A stretch of 7,276 bases of DNA from Cyanobacteriota bacterium (GTDB lineage: Bacteria; Cyanobacteriota; Cyanobacteriia; Leptolyngbyales; Leptolyngbyaceae), in contig JAIXVO010000207.1 in the NCBI GenBank assembly GCA_027482985.1, forward strand, positions 1 through 7,276, in the 5' to 3' direction. The notes under the pieces are model-generated. The model worked only from the letters and a program-made list of their open reading frames with translations, was not told the DNA's origin and ran no database searches. Below are positions 1 through 5,659 of this stretch, piece by piece. The translations under genes and the position numbers were made by a program. Within the stretch, counting starts at the first letter, position 1; every line of letters begins with the position of its first letter.

Positions 1-58
1 CAGTCACAACCTTTCAGCTTATTATTTCTCTCTCAAAATGAATCAGCCCTGCCCGAAT

Positions 59-117
59 CGGGGGACGGTTGCGTCCCCCGAGCCCCCTCCAAAGGGCAAC
101 GCTGGGACTGCGCAACC
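59..117. other. Strong hairpin with a competing alternative stem
   Basis: Positions 59-67 and 72-80 are perfect reverse complements (nine base pairs, mostly G-C, with loop GTTG). A second structure is possible: 67-77 can pair with 104-107 plus 111-117 (eleven pairs, with a three-base bulge at 108-110). The two stems share bases 67-77, so they exclude each other. The element lies just past the stop of the minus-strand hydrolase gene, so it could act in that mRNA's 3' region or belong to a neighbour outside the window. Neither strand has a T-run after the hairpin, so it is not a canonical intrinsic terminator. Pairing is seen directly; function is unknown. Confidence 0.5.
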
Positions 118-193
118 ATGCTCTGGTGGTGACGTTGTTGAAAGCGTCTCTGGAGTTGAGCTGAAGGTGAAACGCATGGCGGAGATTGTGCCG

Positions 194-1135
194 TTAGCTC
201 ACGATCGCTTCTGCTTCTAGCTTCAAATTCGCCAGGCTTTGTTGCAATTCGGCAGCATGGAGCCAGCCGACGAACCCGCTGTAGAGGCAGTCCCCGGCGG
301 CACTGGCGACAAAGACGTGATCAATGCCCATGAAATTTTTCCAGGTGCGGACTGTGACCCCGTTGGCGTAGCTGATCTCGATTTGGGCTTTGGGAAAATC
401 CCGCTCATGCCCATCCGTAATCCCCTCGATCGCCTGCAAGCGCTGAATCAAACCATATTCAAAGTCGGAAATTTTGAGCGTTAACGGGCAACCTTCCGTG
501 TCAATCACACGCCAAAATCGCTCGATCGCGATCGCTACTGCGGCATGGTTTTTCAAGGCCACATGATCCACATTTGCCAACCGCACGAATTCCGCCCCAA
601 AGACTTTCGTACATTGCACCGTCACGGTGCCATCGCTGCCGTTGTCAATATCACCCGCAATCACCAAAGTTGGAATTTGAGCCGCGATCGCTTCCGCCAA
701 GGGTCGCCGATTCACGCCCAGATCGCGGGCAATGCCAATCCCCACTCGCAACGGGTCGAAGGCTCTGGCTAAATCGGCTCCGCCGACGGGAGAACCCACG
801 AGGACAAGCGAATGCAGCCGCGACCACCACTCCGGATGCCGACTCAGGACTTCAATCCAAATCAGCCCCCCCATGGAATGCCCGATCGCCCGCAGCGGCA
901 CGTTGGGATACTGGGCGATCGTCGTACTGACCGAGGCTTCCAACGCCTCCACTAATGGCTCGATGCGCAGCCAGGTTTTCAACATCCCTAAATTGGGCGT
1001 GATCACCAGCATTCCGGGTGTGGACAGGGCGGCGGCGAGAGTCGCGATCGTCGTATGGTCGTCGGCCCATCCATGCTGGGCATACAAAATGGCTTGATAG
1101 GCGGGGGGAGTCATCGTTAACACCAGTGGTTGCAC
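194..1135 (-). CDS. Alpha/beta hydrolase with extra C-terminal domain
   Basis: This is a predicted cytoplasmic serine hydrolase of the alpha/beta-hydrolase fold; the substrate is unknown. Near the N-terminus is an oxyanion-type His-Gly pair (residues 21-22). The nucleophile elbow G-H-S-M-G-G spans residues 85-90, with Ser87 as nucleophile. Asp168 in the loop SDGTV (or Asp162/164) is the candidate acid, and His191 in NVDHVALKNH is the candidate base. The hydrolase domain ends near residue 212. Residues about 215-313 form a second region, predicted mixed alpha/beta, that I do not recognise. There is no signal peptide or membrane segment. The longest frame starts at a GTG directly preceded by AGAAGA; an in-frame ATG at 1114 (residue 8) is an alternative and would remove only seven residues. 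The gene begins 35 bases after the uracil-DNA glycosylase stop on the same strand, so co-transcription is likely. Esterase, lipase or peptidase activity are all possible. Confidence 0.85.
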   Translation of the reverse strand: MQPLVLTMTPPAYQAILYAQHGWADDHTTIATLAAALSTPGMLVITPNLGMLKTWLRIEPLVEALEASVSTTIAQYPNVPLRAIGHSMGGLIWIEVLSRHPEWWSRLHSLVLVGSPVGGADLARAFDPLRVGIGIARDLGVNRRPLAEAIAAQIPTLVIAGDIDNGSDGTVTVQCTKVFGAEFVRLANVDHVALKNHAAVAIAIERFWRVIDTEGCPLTLKISDFEYGLIQRLQAIEGITDGHERDFPKAQIEISYANGVTVRTWKNFMGIDHVFVASAAGDCLYSGFVGWLHAAELQQSLANLKLEAEAIVS

Positions 1136-1170
1136 TCTTCTAGAGTAAATTACCGGGGTTAACGGGCGCT

Positions 1171-1896
1171 TTAGATCGAGGTGTTGGCTCGCAGTTCATC
1201 CAACTTCGTGCGCACCGCTTGAATGTCCTGCCACATTAACCATTTGGGACTACCGACCGCCTTCGAGGGGTTCCGCAACAGATAGGCAGGATGAAAAATC
1301 GGCATATACAGGCGATCGCCCTGCTCAATCCACTGACCTCGGACTTTCGTAATGCCCTCTTTAATCCCCAGCAAGTTCCGCAACGCTGTTTTGCCCGTCA
1401 GCAAAATAATGCGTGGATTCACCATCCGAATTTGCTCCAGCAAATACCCTTTGCAGGCATCGGCTTCGGGCTGCGTCGGTTCCCGGTTCTGCGGCGGGCG
1501 GCATTTGACGATATTACAAATGAACACATCCTGTTCGCGCGTCAGGTTCACAGCGGCCAGGATTTTGTCTAAAAGTTCGCCCGATCGCCCCACAAACGGT
1601 CGGCCCGTCTCATCCTCAGTTTGTCCCGGGCCTTCCCCCACTACCATGATCGCCGCCTGCAAATTGCCTTCGCCCACCACAGCATGGGTTCGGTTTTGCC
1701 CCAGGTCACACCGCTGACACTGGTTACAGTGCCCCTTCATCGCCTCCATTGAGGTGTAAATCCCCGTCGGAATCGGCACCGTGGCGCTGGTGGGAATCAA
1801 ATCTGGGTCGAAATTGCTGGGGGGCGGGGGACTGGCGGCGGCAGTGTTGCCAGTGGGTTCTAAATTAAACAGATCAATCTGGTTTTCGGCAGACAT
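1171..1896 (-). CDS. Family 4 uracil-DNA glycosylase, [4Fe-4S]
   Basis: This enzyme removes uracil from DNA (from cytosine deamination or dUMP misincorporation), the first step of base-excision repair. Family 4 hallmarks are all present. The active-site motif GEGPGQTEDETGRPFVG spans residues 87-103. The segment NIVKCRPPQNREP lies at 128-140, and FHPAYLLRNPSKA at 201-213 carries the His motif of the superfamily. Cysteines 60, 63, 132 and 148 match the iron-sulfur ligand spacing of the thermophilic enzymes (C-x2-C, then two cysteines 16 apart). Cys57 adds a further C-x2-C in front. The core starts near residue 48. Residues 1-47 form a low-complexity Pro/Ala/Thr-rich tail that begins NQIDLFN; Q6-I7-D8-L9-F10 resembles the sliding-clamp-binding pentapeptide (QL[SD]LF). 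The ATG at 1896 has no clear Shine-Dalgarno sequence. The alpha/beta hydrolase gene follows closely and may share its transcript. The family call is near certain; the clamp motif is inference. Confidence 0.96.
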   Translation of the reverse strand: MSAENQIDLFNLEPTGNTAAASPPPPSNFDPDLIPTSATVPIPTGIYTSMEAMKGHCNQCQRCDLGQNRTHAVVGEGNLQAAIMVVGEGPGQTEDETGRPFVGRSGELLDKILAAVNLTREQDVFICNIVKCRPPQNREPTQPEADACKGYLLEQIRMVNPRIILLTGKTALRNLLGIKEGITKVRGQWIEQGDRLYMPIFHPAYLLRNPSKAVGSPKWLMWQDIQAVRTKLDELRANTSI

Positions 1897-1951
1897 AGGA
1901 AGGGCAGATGGCGGAAGTGTTAGAACAAATTGAGTCTATCTCTGGGTTAGG

Positions 1952-2044
1952 TTAAGCCAGTTTGACAAATTTTGCCAGTTCATCCGGTGAGATTTTCCAG
2001 GCAACGGTGCCATTTCCCGTCAAAACTTGCCTCCCCGCCACCAC
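1952..2044 (-). CDS. Possible small ORF or gene remnant (30 aa), unrecognised
   Basis: In the divergent gap between the glycosylase and phosphoribosyltransferase genes, one minus-strand frame stays open from 2062 down to a TAA at 1952-1954. Read from the GTG at 2044 it gives 30 residues that look protein-like: a glycine-rich turn (RQVLTGNGTVAWKI), then an amphipathic helix (SPDELAKFVKLA). There is no Shine-Dalgarno sequence before the GTG, and an in-frame TGA sits at 2063-2065. It could be a short protein expressed upstream of the glycosylase, the surviving tail of a decayed gene, or chance. I do not recognise the family. The only support is composition, so confidence is low. Confidence 0.2.
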   Translation of the reverse strand: MVAGRQVLTGNGTVAWKISPDELAKFVKLA

Positions 2045-2091
2045 AATGAGGATTTTTAGGCATCATGAAGGGGAAGCCATACTGATTGGGG

Positions 2092-2096
2092 GGAGG
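2092..2096 (+). promoter_or_regulatory. Shine-Dalgarno GGAGG that fixes the phosphoribosyltransferase start
   Basis: GGGAGGTGACGATG spans 2091-2104. GGAGG at 2092-2096 lies five bases before the ATG at 2102. The longest frame would begin at the GTG at 2096, which overlaps this site and so cannot be served by it. The ATG at 2102 is therefore the likely start. Confidence 0.8.
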
Positions 2097-2101
2097 TGAC
2101 G

Positions 2102-2839
2102 ATGGCATCCGGGACACTCACCCAACAACCGAATTCACCCGTCTGGTTTCGCGATCGCGAGGCCGCTGGAGTCCAATTAGCAGCAGCCGTGTTGCAAGCC
2201 TTTGCCGCGCAATCACCGACCGGGACACCCGTGGTCGTGTATGCCTTGCCGCGTGGTGGATTAGCCGTGGCTGCCCCGATCGCCCACAGTCTGCACTGTC
2301 CCTTAGATGTGATTGTGGCGAAGAAAATTACCCGTCCCGACAATCCAGAATTAGCGATTGGGGCTGTGACTGCCGATGGGCAGACGCTCTGGTTGCCGCG
2401 ATCGCGATCGTTCCCCCCTGCTGTCTTACCAGATCAAACGGCTCTCCAGGCAGCACGAGCACGAGCATTACAGCAAGATCAAGCCTTTATCCCCAGTCGC
2501 CCAGGAGTCAGTCCGACGGGCGCGATCGCCTTGGTGGTAGATGATGGGGTGGCGACCGGAATGACGATGGCCGTGGCAATTCAGTCGCTCCGTGCCCAAC
2601 ATCCGGCGCAAATTTGGCTCTGTGTGCCCGTTGCCCCACCCGAAATTATGCCGCGTTTACAAAAGTGGGCGGATCGGGTGATCGTGTTGGCGACACCTAG
2701 TCCCTTTATGAGTGTCAGTCGGTTTTATCAGGAGTTTAACCAGGTGGAAATGGGAGACGCGATCGCGGTCTTGCAAGCGGCAAATCTTCGCCCCAACCCC
2801 ACCCAGCCGCAATTAGAGGTGGACAGCGAACTCCCTTAA
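2102..2839 (+). CDS. Predicted phosphoribosyltransferase (COG1926-like)
   Basis: This is a type I phosphoribosyltransferase-fold protein of 245 residues. The PRPP-binding loop is at residues 145-153 (VVDDGVATG), preceded by hydrophobic beta-strand residues as the family requires. An LPRGG segment at 49-53 matches the family's pyrophosphate-loop region. The stretch VIVAKKI...NPELAIGAV (residues about 70-89) and the C-terminal FYQEFNQV (about 208-215) are typical of the stand-alone predicted phosphoribosyltransferases related to COG1926, whose substrate is not firmly established. There is no signal peptide or membrane segment. The gene is alone on the plus strand, divergent from the glycosylase gene and convergent with the 231-residue protein gene, so it is probably monocistronic. 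The start is chosen from the GGAGG spacing. A purine salvage role is possible, but nothing in the sequence identifies the base it uses. Confidence 0.9.
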   Translation: MASGTLTQQPNSPVWFRDREAAGVQLAAAVLQAFAAQSPTGTPVVVYALPRGGLAVAAPIAHSLHCPLDVIVAKKITRPDNPELAIGAVTADGQTLWLPRSRSFPPAVLPDQTALQAARARALQQDQAFIPSRPGVSPTGAIALVVDDGVATGMTMAVAIQSLRAQHPAQIWLCVPVAPPEIMPRLQKWADRVIVLATPSPFMSVSRFYQEFNQVEMGDAIAVLQAANLRPNPTQPQLEVDSELP

Positions 2840-2873
2840 AAATCTTGGGCGAGAATAAATTTACCTCGCGGCA

Positions 2874-2930
2874 GGGCAGGTTTTGCCGTAAATCGTCTGG
2901 CAGCAAATGATTCTGTGGCGAAACCTGCCC
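2874..2930. repeat. Inverted repeat, interspersed cyanobacterial type
   Basis: Arms 2874-2887 (GGGCAGGTTTTGCC) and 2917-2930 (GGCGAAACCTGCCC) are complementary at 13 of 14 positions, with a 29-base loop. Followed by CTAC, the minus-strand reading GTAGGGGCAGGTTT resembles interspersed repeats I recall as common between cyanobacterial genes. It lies just past the phosphoribosyltransferase stop, in a convergent gap, so a bidirectional transcript-end role is plausible. There is no T-run. Confidence 0.6.
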
Positions 2931-2952
2931 CTACAAATCTGTTGTTAGTGAA

Positions 2953-2996
2953 CCACGGCATAAATTTGCCTACCGTGGGGCGCATCTTGCCCGCCC
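2953..2996. repeat. Second inverted-repeat block in the convergent gap
   Basis: CCACGG at 2953-2958 pairs with CCGTGG at 2973-2978. A nested alternative pairs GGCA 2957-2960 with TGCC 2967-2970. Immediately after, GTGGGGCGCATCTTGCCCGCCC (2975-2996) is itself a short inverted repeat resembling the 'GGGCAAGATGCCC' units scattered through cyanobacterial genomes. The rest of 2840-3059 shows no gene. Confidence 0.45.
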
Positions 2997-3059
2997 AGGT
3001 TATAAGCCAGCACGAAAAATGGTAGAACCAATCCCGCCCTAGTCCACTAGTTCAATTTC

Positions 3060-3755
3060 CTAAGCGGCTTCGGTTGCTTGCAACTCGTCGATCGCGTAAC
3101 GGGCGATCGCCAGTCCTAACCGTGCCTGTTGCAACTCAGACAATTGTTCCCAGTCCAGTTGCGGCACCTGGGCAATTTGGTCATCCACCACATTCGTCGA
3201 GCTGCCATCCCGCATTTGGACGGCTAAGGGACGGGCGAGGACATAAAAGTCGTCTTCGGCTAAACCGGGCACCAGTTCCCGCACACATTGCACCAATTGA
3301 TCCGCCAGCTTGGTGGAAACATCGGCAACGGTTTGTTGCGTTTGGGTGACGACGGTTTGCGCTTGTTGGGCGATCGCCGTCAACCAAACTTGCGGCATCC
3401 GGGTCGCGAACCGTTCCAGCAACATCGCTTCGACGCTAAACGGAGTCCACACGTGTTGGAGCTGGTTGAAGAAGGTTTGAGAACGGTAGTCGATTTCGGC
3501 ATCCTCAATGCCTGCAAAAATCGAGGGGATGGCAGGGTTCGAGAAGAACGCTTCTGCTTCTGGTGCCGTGGGATTCCAGGGGTATGCAATCCGCGCAGTG
3601 GGCTGTTCTGCCACCGTAAACCCTGATTCCACGGGTTCAGTCCCCGGTTGCCAAGTATGGCTCACCCCTTCTGCGTCTACCAATGCTTCCCAAAAAGCGC
3701 GATCTACCATTGCTTCCAGATTCCCGATGTCACCCGTACAGATTTGGTCTTCCAT
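3060..3755 (-). CDS. Uncharacterised 231-residue protein downstream of CHAT-FHA gene
   Basis: I do not recognise the family. The protein is acidic and probably cytoplasmic, without signal peptide or membrane segment. Residues 1-60 are mixed, with a Trp/Pro-containing stretch around 35-62 (HTWQPGTEPVESGF, then ARIAYPWNP). Residues about 64-105 are rich in Phe and acidic residues. Residues about 106-162 are predicted as long helices, with a Gln/Thr/Val-rich segment around 129-147 that could form a coiled coil. The C-terminal part (about 165-231) starts with DDFYVLARPLAVQMRDG and ends in an Ala/Leu-rich helix. It has a single Cys near the N-terminus (6) and one at 157. The start is set by AGGAG at 3764-3768, eight bases before the ATG; a longer GTG frame from 3776 overlaps that site. 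It is the last gene of the minus-strand run, 134 bases after the CHAT-FHA stop. Functional partnership with the CHAT protein is inference. Confidence 0.75.
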   Translation of the reverse strand: MEDQICTGDIGNLEAMVDRAFWEALVDAEGVSHTWQPGTEPVESGFTVAEQPTARIAYPWNPTAPEAEAFFSNPAIPSIFAGIEDAEIDYRSQTFFNQLQHVWTPFSVEAMLLERFATRMPQVWLTAIAQQAQTVVTQTQQTVADVSTKLADQLVQCVRELVPGLAEDDFYVLARPLAVQMRDGSSTNVVDDQIAQVPQLDWEQLSELQQARLGLAIARYAIDELQATEAA

Positions 3756-3763
3756 GATTTGAA

Positions 3764-3768
3764 CTCCT
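3764..3768 (-). promoter_or_regulatory. Shine-Dalgarno AGGAG deciding the start at 3755
   Basis: On the minus strand AGGAG is followed by eight bases and then ATG (3753-3755). The site lies inside the longer open frame that begins with GTG at 3776, and this favours the shorter protein. Confidence 0.75.
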
Positions 3769-3843
3769 GCATGCACTAATCAATGTCGCTGTTGAACCTA
3801 TCTACAGAGTCGGTTTAACCAATTTCGGAACTGGATCAACTTT

Positions 3844-3851
3844 GCGATCGC
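3844..3851. repeat. HIP1 octamer GCGATCGC (intergenic copy; fourteen in window)
   Basis: This is the only HIP1 copy outside a gene. Others start at 528, 684, 1312, 2151, 2398, 2522, 2759, 3103, 3370, 4225, 5325, 5865 and 7159. This density in 7.3 kb is far above chance and is a cyanobacterial hallmark. Many further near-copies (CGATCGC) are visible. Confidence 0.9.
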
Positions 3852-3856
3852 ATCTC

Positions 3857-3891
3857 CGCCAACTGGCGTAAACCCCCGACCGAACTCGGTC
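3857..3891. other. Two adjacent short hairpins at the CHAT-FHA stop
   Basis: CGCC-AACT-GGCG (3857-3868) and GACCG-AACT-CGGTC (3878-3891, outer arms GACCGA/TCGGTC) are two small perfect stems with the same AACT tetraloop sequence. The second runs into the stop codon of the CHAT-FHA gene (3890-3892). On the minus strand they are followed by no T-run, so termination is uncertain; mRNA processing or attenuation before the downstream gene is equally possible. Confidence 0.35.
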
Positions 3892-5545
3892 ATCCAGGTG
3901 GGGGAAGTTCCCCTGGACTAAAGACAATGAACTCCATCGCCTCATTTTGCAAACTGCCAAACTTGAGCTGCGTTTTCGGCTTCAGAATCACTTCCTGGTG
4001 GTGGACTTTCTGCCAGCCCGCAGGTTGAAACATCCAGGTGCCAAAGCGCGAAAAATCTTCCAGATAATAACTGACATCCGCGCCGTCCTGCCCATCACGA
4101 CACAAAATCATGGCATGTTCGCGGGATACTCCGGCCTCGTTCTCCTTCAGCACCAGATCATTTTCCGTACTGCGACCAATTTTCATCAAGCCGCCCCGCA
4201 CCTGCCATACGCGCCCATCGTTGAGCGATCGCAAACAGGCCACATGGGTCAGGGGTTCCGGCGAGCCAAAGCCCGTTTCGCTGGTTTCTAACGGTTTTAA
4301 TAACTCCCCATCAAATTCCGGGTGCATATAGAGGACGGGTAGTGTCCAGGTTTGTTGATTGAAGCGATAGAGGGTCAACAGATTTTGGCGGGCAACGGCA
4401 ACCGCCTGATCAATTGGCATCCGCTGGGCGATCGATTGGGCAAACACATGAATAAAGCTGATTGCTTCCTGATCGGCGATCGGGTCGCGCATCGCCAAGA
4501 CCGCAGGCACCCCATGATGAACCAGCACTTCGGCTAAACTGCTGCGCGGCATCGGTTGCGCCCATTTCACACCCGGCACACCCTTCAGCCCACTGGCATC
4601 TTCCAGATGATCCGGCTGCGCTCCCCAGCAGGCGTTGAACACGGCCAACTTCACCTGGCAACGAGTTAACACCTGCGCTAACTCCGTCCCATTCAGCGAC
4701 ATATCCGGTCGCAGAAAAATCAGCCCCCCATCGGGTCCCGGCATCCCATGTCCGGCATAAAACAAGACGTTATACACCCGTTTTTCCAACGCCTGAATCA
4801 GTTCCATCGGCGTTGGTTGCACCAGTTGATCGACCTGACAGGCAATTCCTTTCGCCGCGCCAATCCCCGAATTCCCCGAAGTCTTGAGCACCTGCGCCAG
4901 CGTTTCGGCTTCATGCTCCAGTTTCAGCGTTTGTAAAGTGTCGTTGGCGAGACCAATTCCACTCGCGGGATCAGTCGCCTGCCCTAACACGAGTAAAATT
5001 CGCAGCGTGTAATCCGATCGCAGGGTGGGCAGTGGGTTGACATCACTCGTCGTGCGGCTGAAGAGGAGCTGCTGACTGAGGGAAATGGCCTGCCGACCGG
5101 GGCCATCCTGCATGATTTCCCACGGTAAGGCGATGAGGTTGGGTTCCCGAATTTCGAGCCGCAAGCGCAGCGGTTTATTTTGCCCCGCCGCGATGCCCTG
5201 ACTGTGGCTGAAGCTCGCCATCACCGACCCTTCAAACAACCACTGCCAGAGGTGCACCCCCAACGTTTGCATCAAGCGGCTGGAAATACTGCCGGGTTGA
5301 CTGGCATCAGCAATAAATTCGGGCGCGATCGCGGGTGCTGTCGGGTAGGGTGGCATCCGGCGACTGGAGAACATTTCCTGCCAGTCTTGCCAGAGCTGAC
5401 TGAGATTATTCGTCCAGATACAATCGCGCAAAACCAGACCCCCTGGATAGGGAGCCTGGGTGACATGAATGGCAAAATGGGCAGTTCCAGCCGCTTGTAG
5501 CGGAGTAACAGCGAGGCTGAGATAGGGAATTCCAGGTGAGGGCAT
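3890..5545 (-). CDS. CHAT domain protein with C-terminal FHA domain
   Basis: This is a 551-residue protein joining a caspase-like CHAT domain to a phosphopeptide-binding FHA domain. Residues about 1-125 are a leader region. CHAT features follow: LEIREPNLIALPWEIMQDG (about 131-149), the His motif FYAGHG with His266, the Cys motif FNACWG with Cys306, and the closing segment AMRDPIADQEA...AVAVARQNLL (about 351-390). The His/Cys dyad needed for proteolysis is intact. The FHA domain covers about 435-545, with GRS at 457-459, SREH at 474-477 and DFSRFGTW at 497-504. The usual Asn before Gly-Thr is Phe501. There is no membrane segment. The longest frame starts at a TTG at 5596; I chose the ATG at 5545 because the family's usual N-terminus begins there, although no strong Shine-Dalgarno sequence is seen. 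It follows aroH by 114 bases and precedes the 231-residue protein gene. Phospho-signal-gated proteolysis is inference. Confidence 0.92.
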   Translation of the reverse strand: MPSPGIPYLSLAVTPLQAAGTAHFAIHVTQAPYPGGLVLRDCIWTNNLSQLWQDWQEMFSSRRMPPYPTAPAIAPEFIADASQPGSISSRLMQTLGVHLWQWLFEGSVMASFSHSQGIAAGQNKPLRLRLEIREPNLIALPWEIMQDGPGRQAISLSQQLLFSRTTSDVNPLPTLRSDYTLRILLVLGQATDPASGIGLANDTLQTLKLEHEAETLAQVLKTSGNSGIGAAKGIACQVDQLVQPTPMELIQALEKRVYNVLFYAGHGMPGPDGGLIFLRPDMSLNGTELAQVLTRCQVKLAVFNACWGAQPDHLEDASGLKGVPGVKWAQPMPRSSLAEVLVHHGVPAVLAMRDPIADQEAISFIHVFAQSIAQRMPIDQAVAVARQNLLTLYRFNQQTWTLPVLYMHPEFDGELLKPLETSETGFGSPEPLTHVACLRSLNDGRVWQVRGGLMKIGRSTENDLVLKENEAGVSREHAMILCRDGQDGADVSYYLEDFSRFGTWMFQPAGWQKVHHQEVILKPKTQLKFGSLQNEAMEFIVFSPGELPPPG

Positions 5546-5563
5546 TCGCAGACAGTACAACGT

Positions 5564-5577
5564 GATCCGGGCGGATC
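5564..5577. promoter_or_regulatory. Palindrome in the CHAT-FHA leader
   Basis: GATCCG-GG-CGGATC is a perfect six-base-arm palindrome lying 18 bases before the chosen ATG. It could be an operator or a leader hairpin. If translation starts at the TTG at 5596 instead, it would lie inside the coding frame. The function is unproven. Confidence 0.3.
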
Positions 5578-5600
5578 GGTATTTGTAAAAGTTCAAATAT

Positions 5601-5618
5601 CCAGTCGTTATACCAGTC
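5601..5618 (-). promoter_or_regulatory. Direct repeat around a -10-like TATAAC upstream of CHAT-FHA
   Basis: On the minus strand GACTGG-TATAAC-GACTGG reads as two copies of GACTGG, twelve bases apart, bracketing a hexamer that fits a -10 box. A matching TTGACA-type -35 box is not seen 16-18 bases upstream, so either an activator is needed or it is not a promoter. The site lies 55-75 bases before the CHAT-FHA ATG. Confidence 0.3.
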
Positions 5619-5659
5619 TAGTGCCTGAATGGATGAGTTGCTTGTGGAAAGTGGGGGAG

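Noticed and set aside
38..220. Sixty-codon plus-strand frame at the left edge
   Set aside because: It crosses the 59-80 hairpin, overlaps the hydrolase C-terminus, has no Shine-Dalgarno sequence and reads as low-complexity Pro/Gly-rich sequence.
574..930. 118-codon plus-strand frame inside the hydrolase gene
   Set aside because: It is Arg/Pro-rich and antisense to a gene with a complete catalytic triad, so it is a composition artefact.
1962..1967. Perfect TTGACA as a plus-strand -35 box for the phosphoribosyltransferase gene
   Set aside because: No acceptable -10 hexamer lies 16-18 bases downstream (CGGTGA region), so a promoter cannot be supported.
2056..2343. 95-codon minus-strand frame opposite the phosphoribosyltransferase start
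   Set aside because: It is antisense to the conserved coding sequence, with no domain and no ribosome-binding site.
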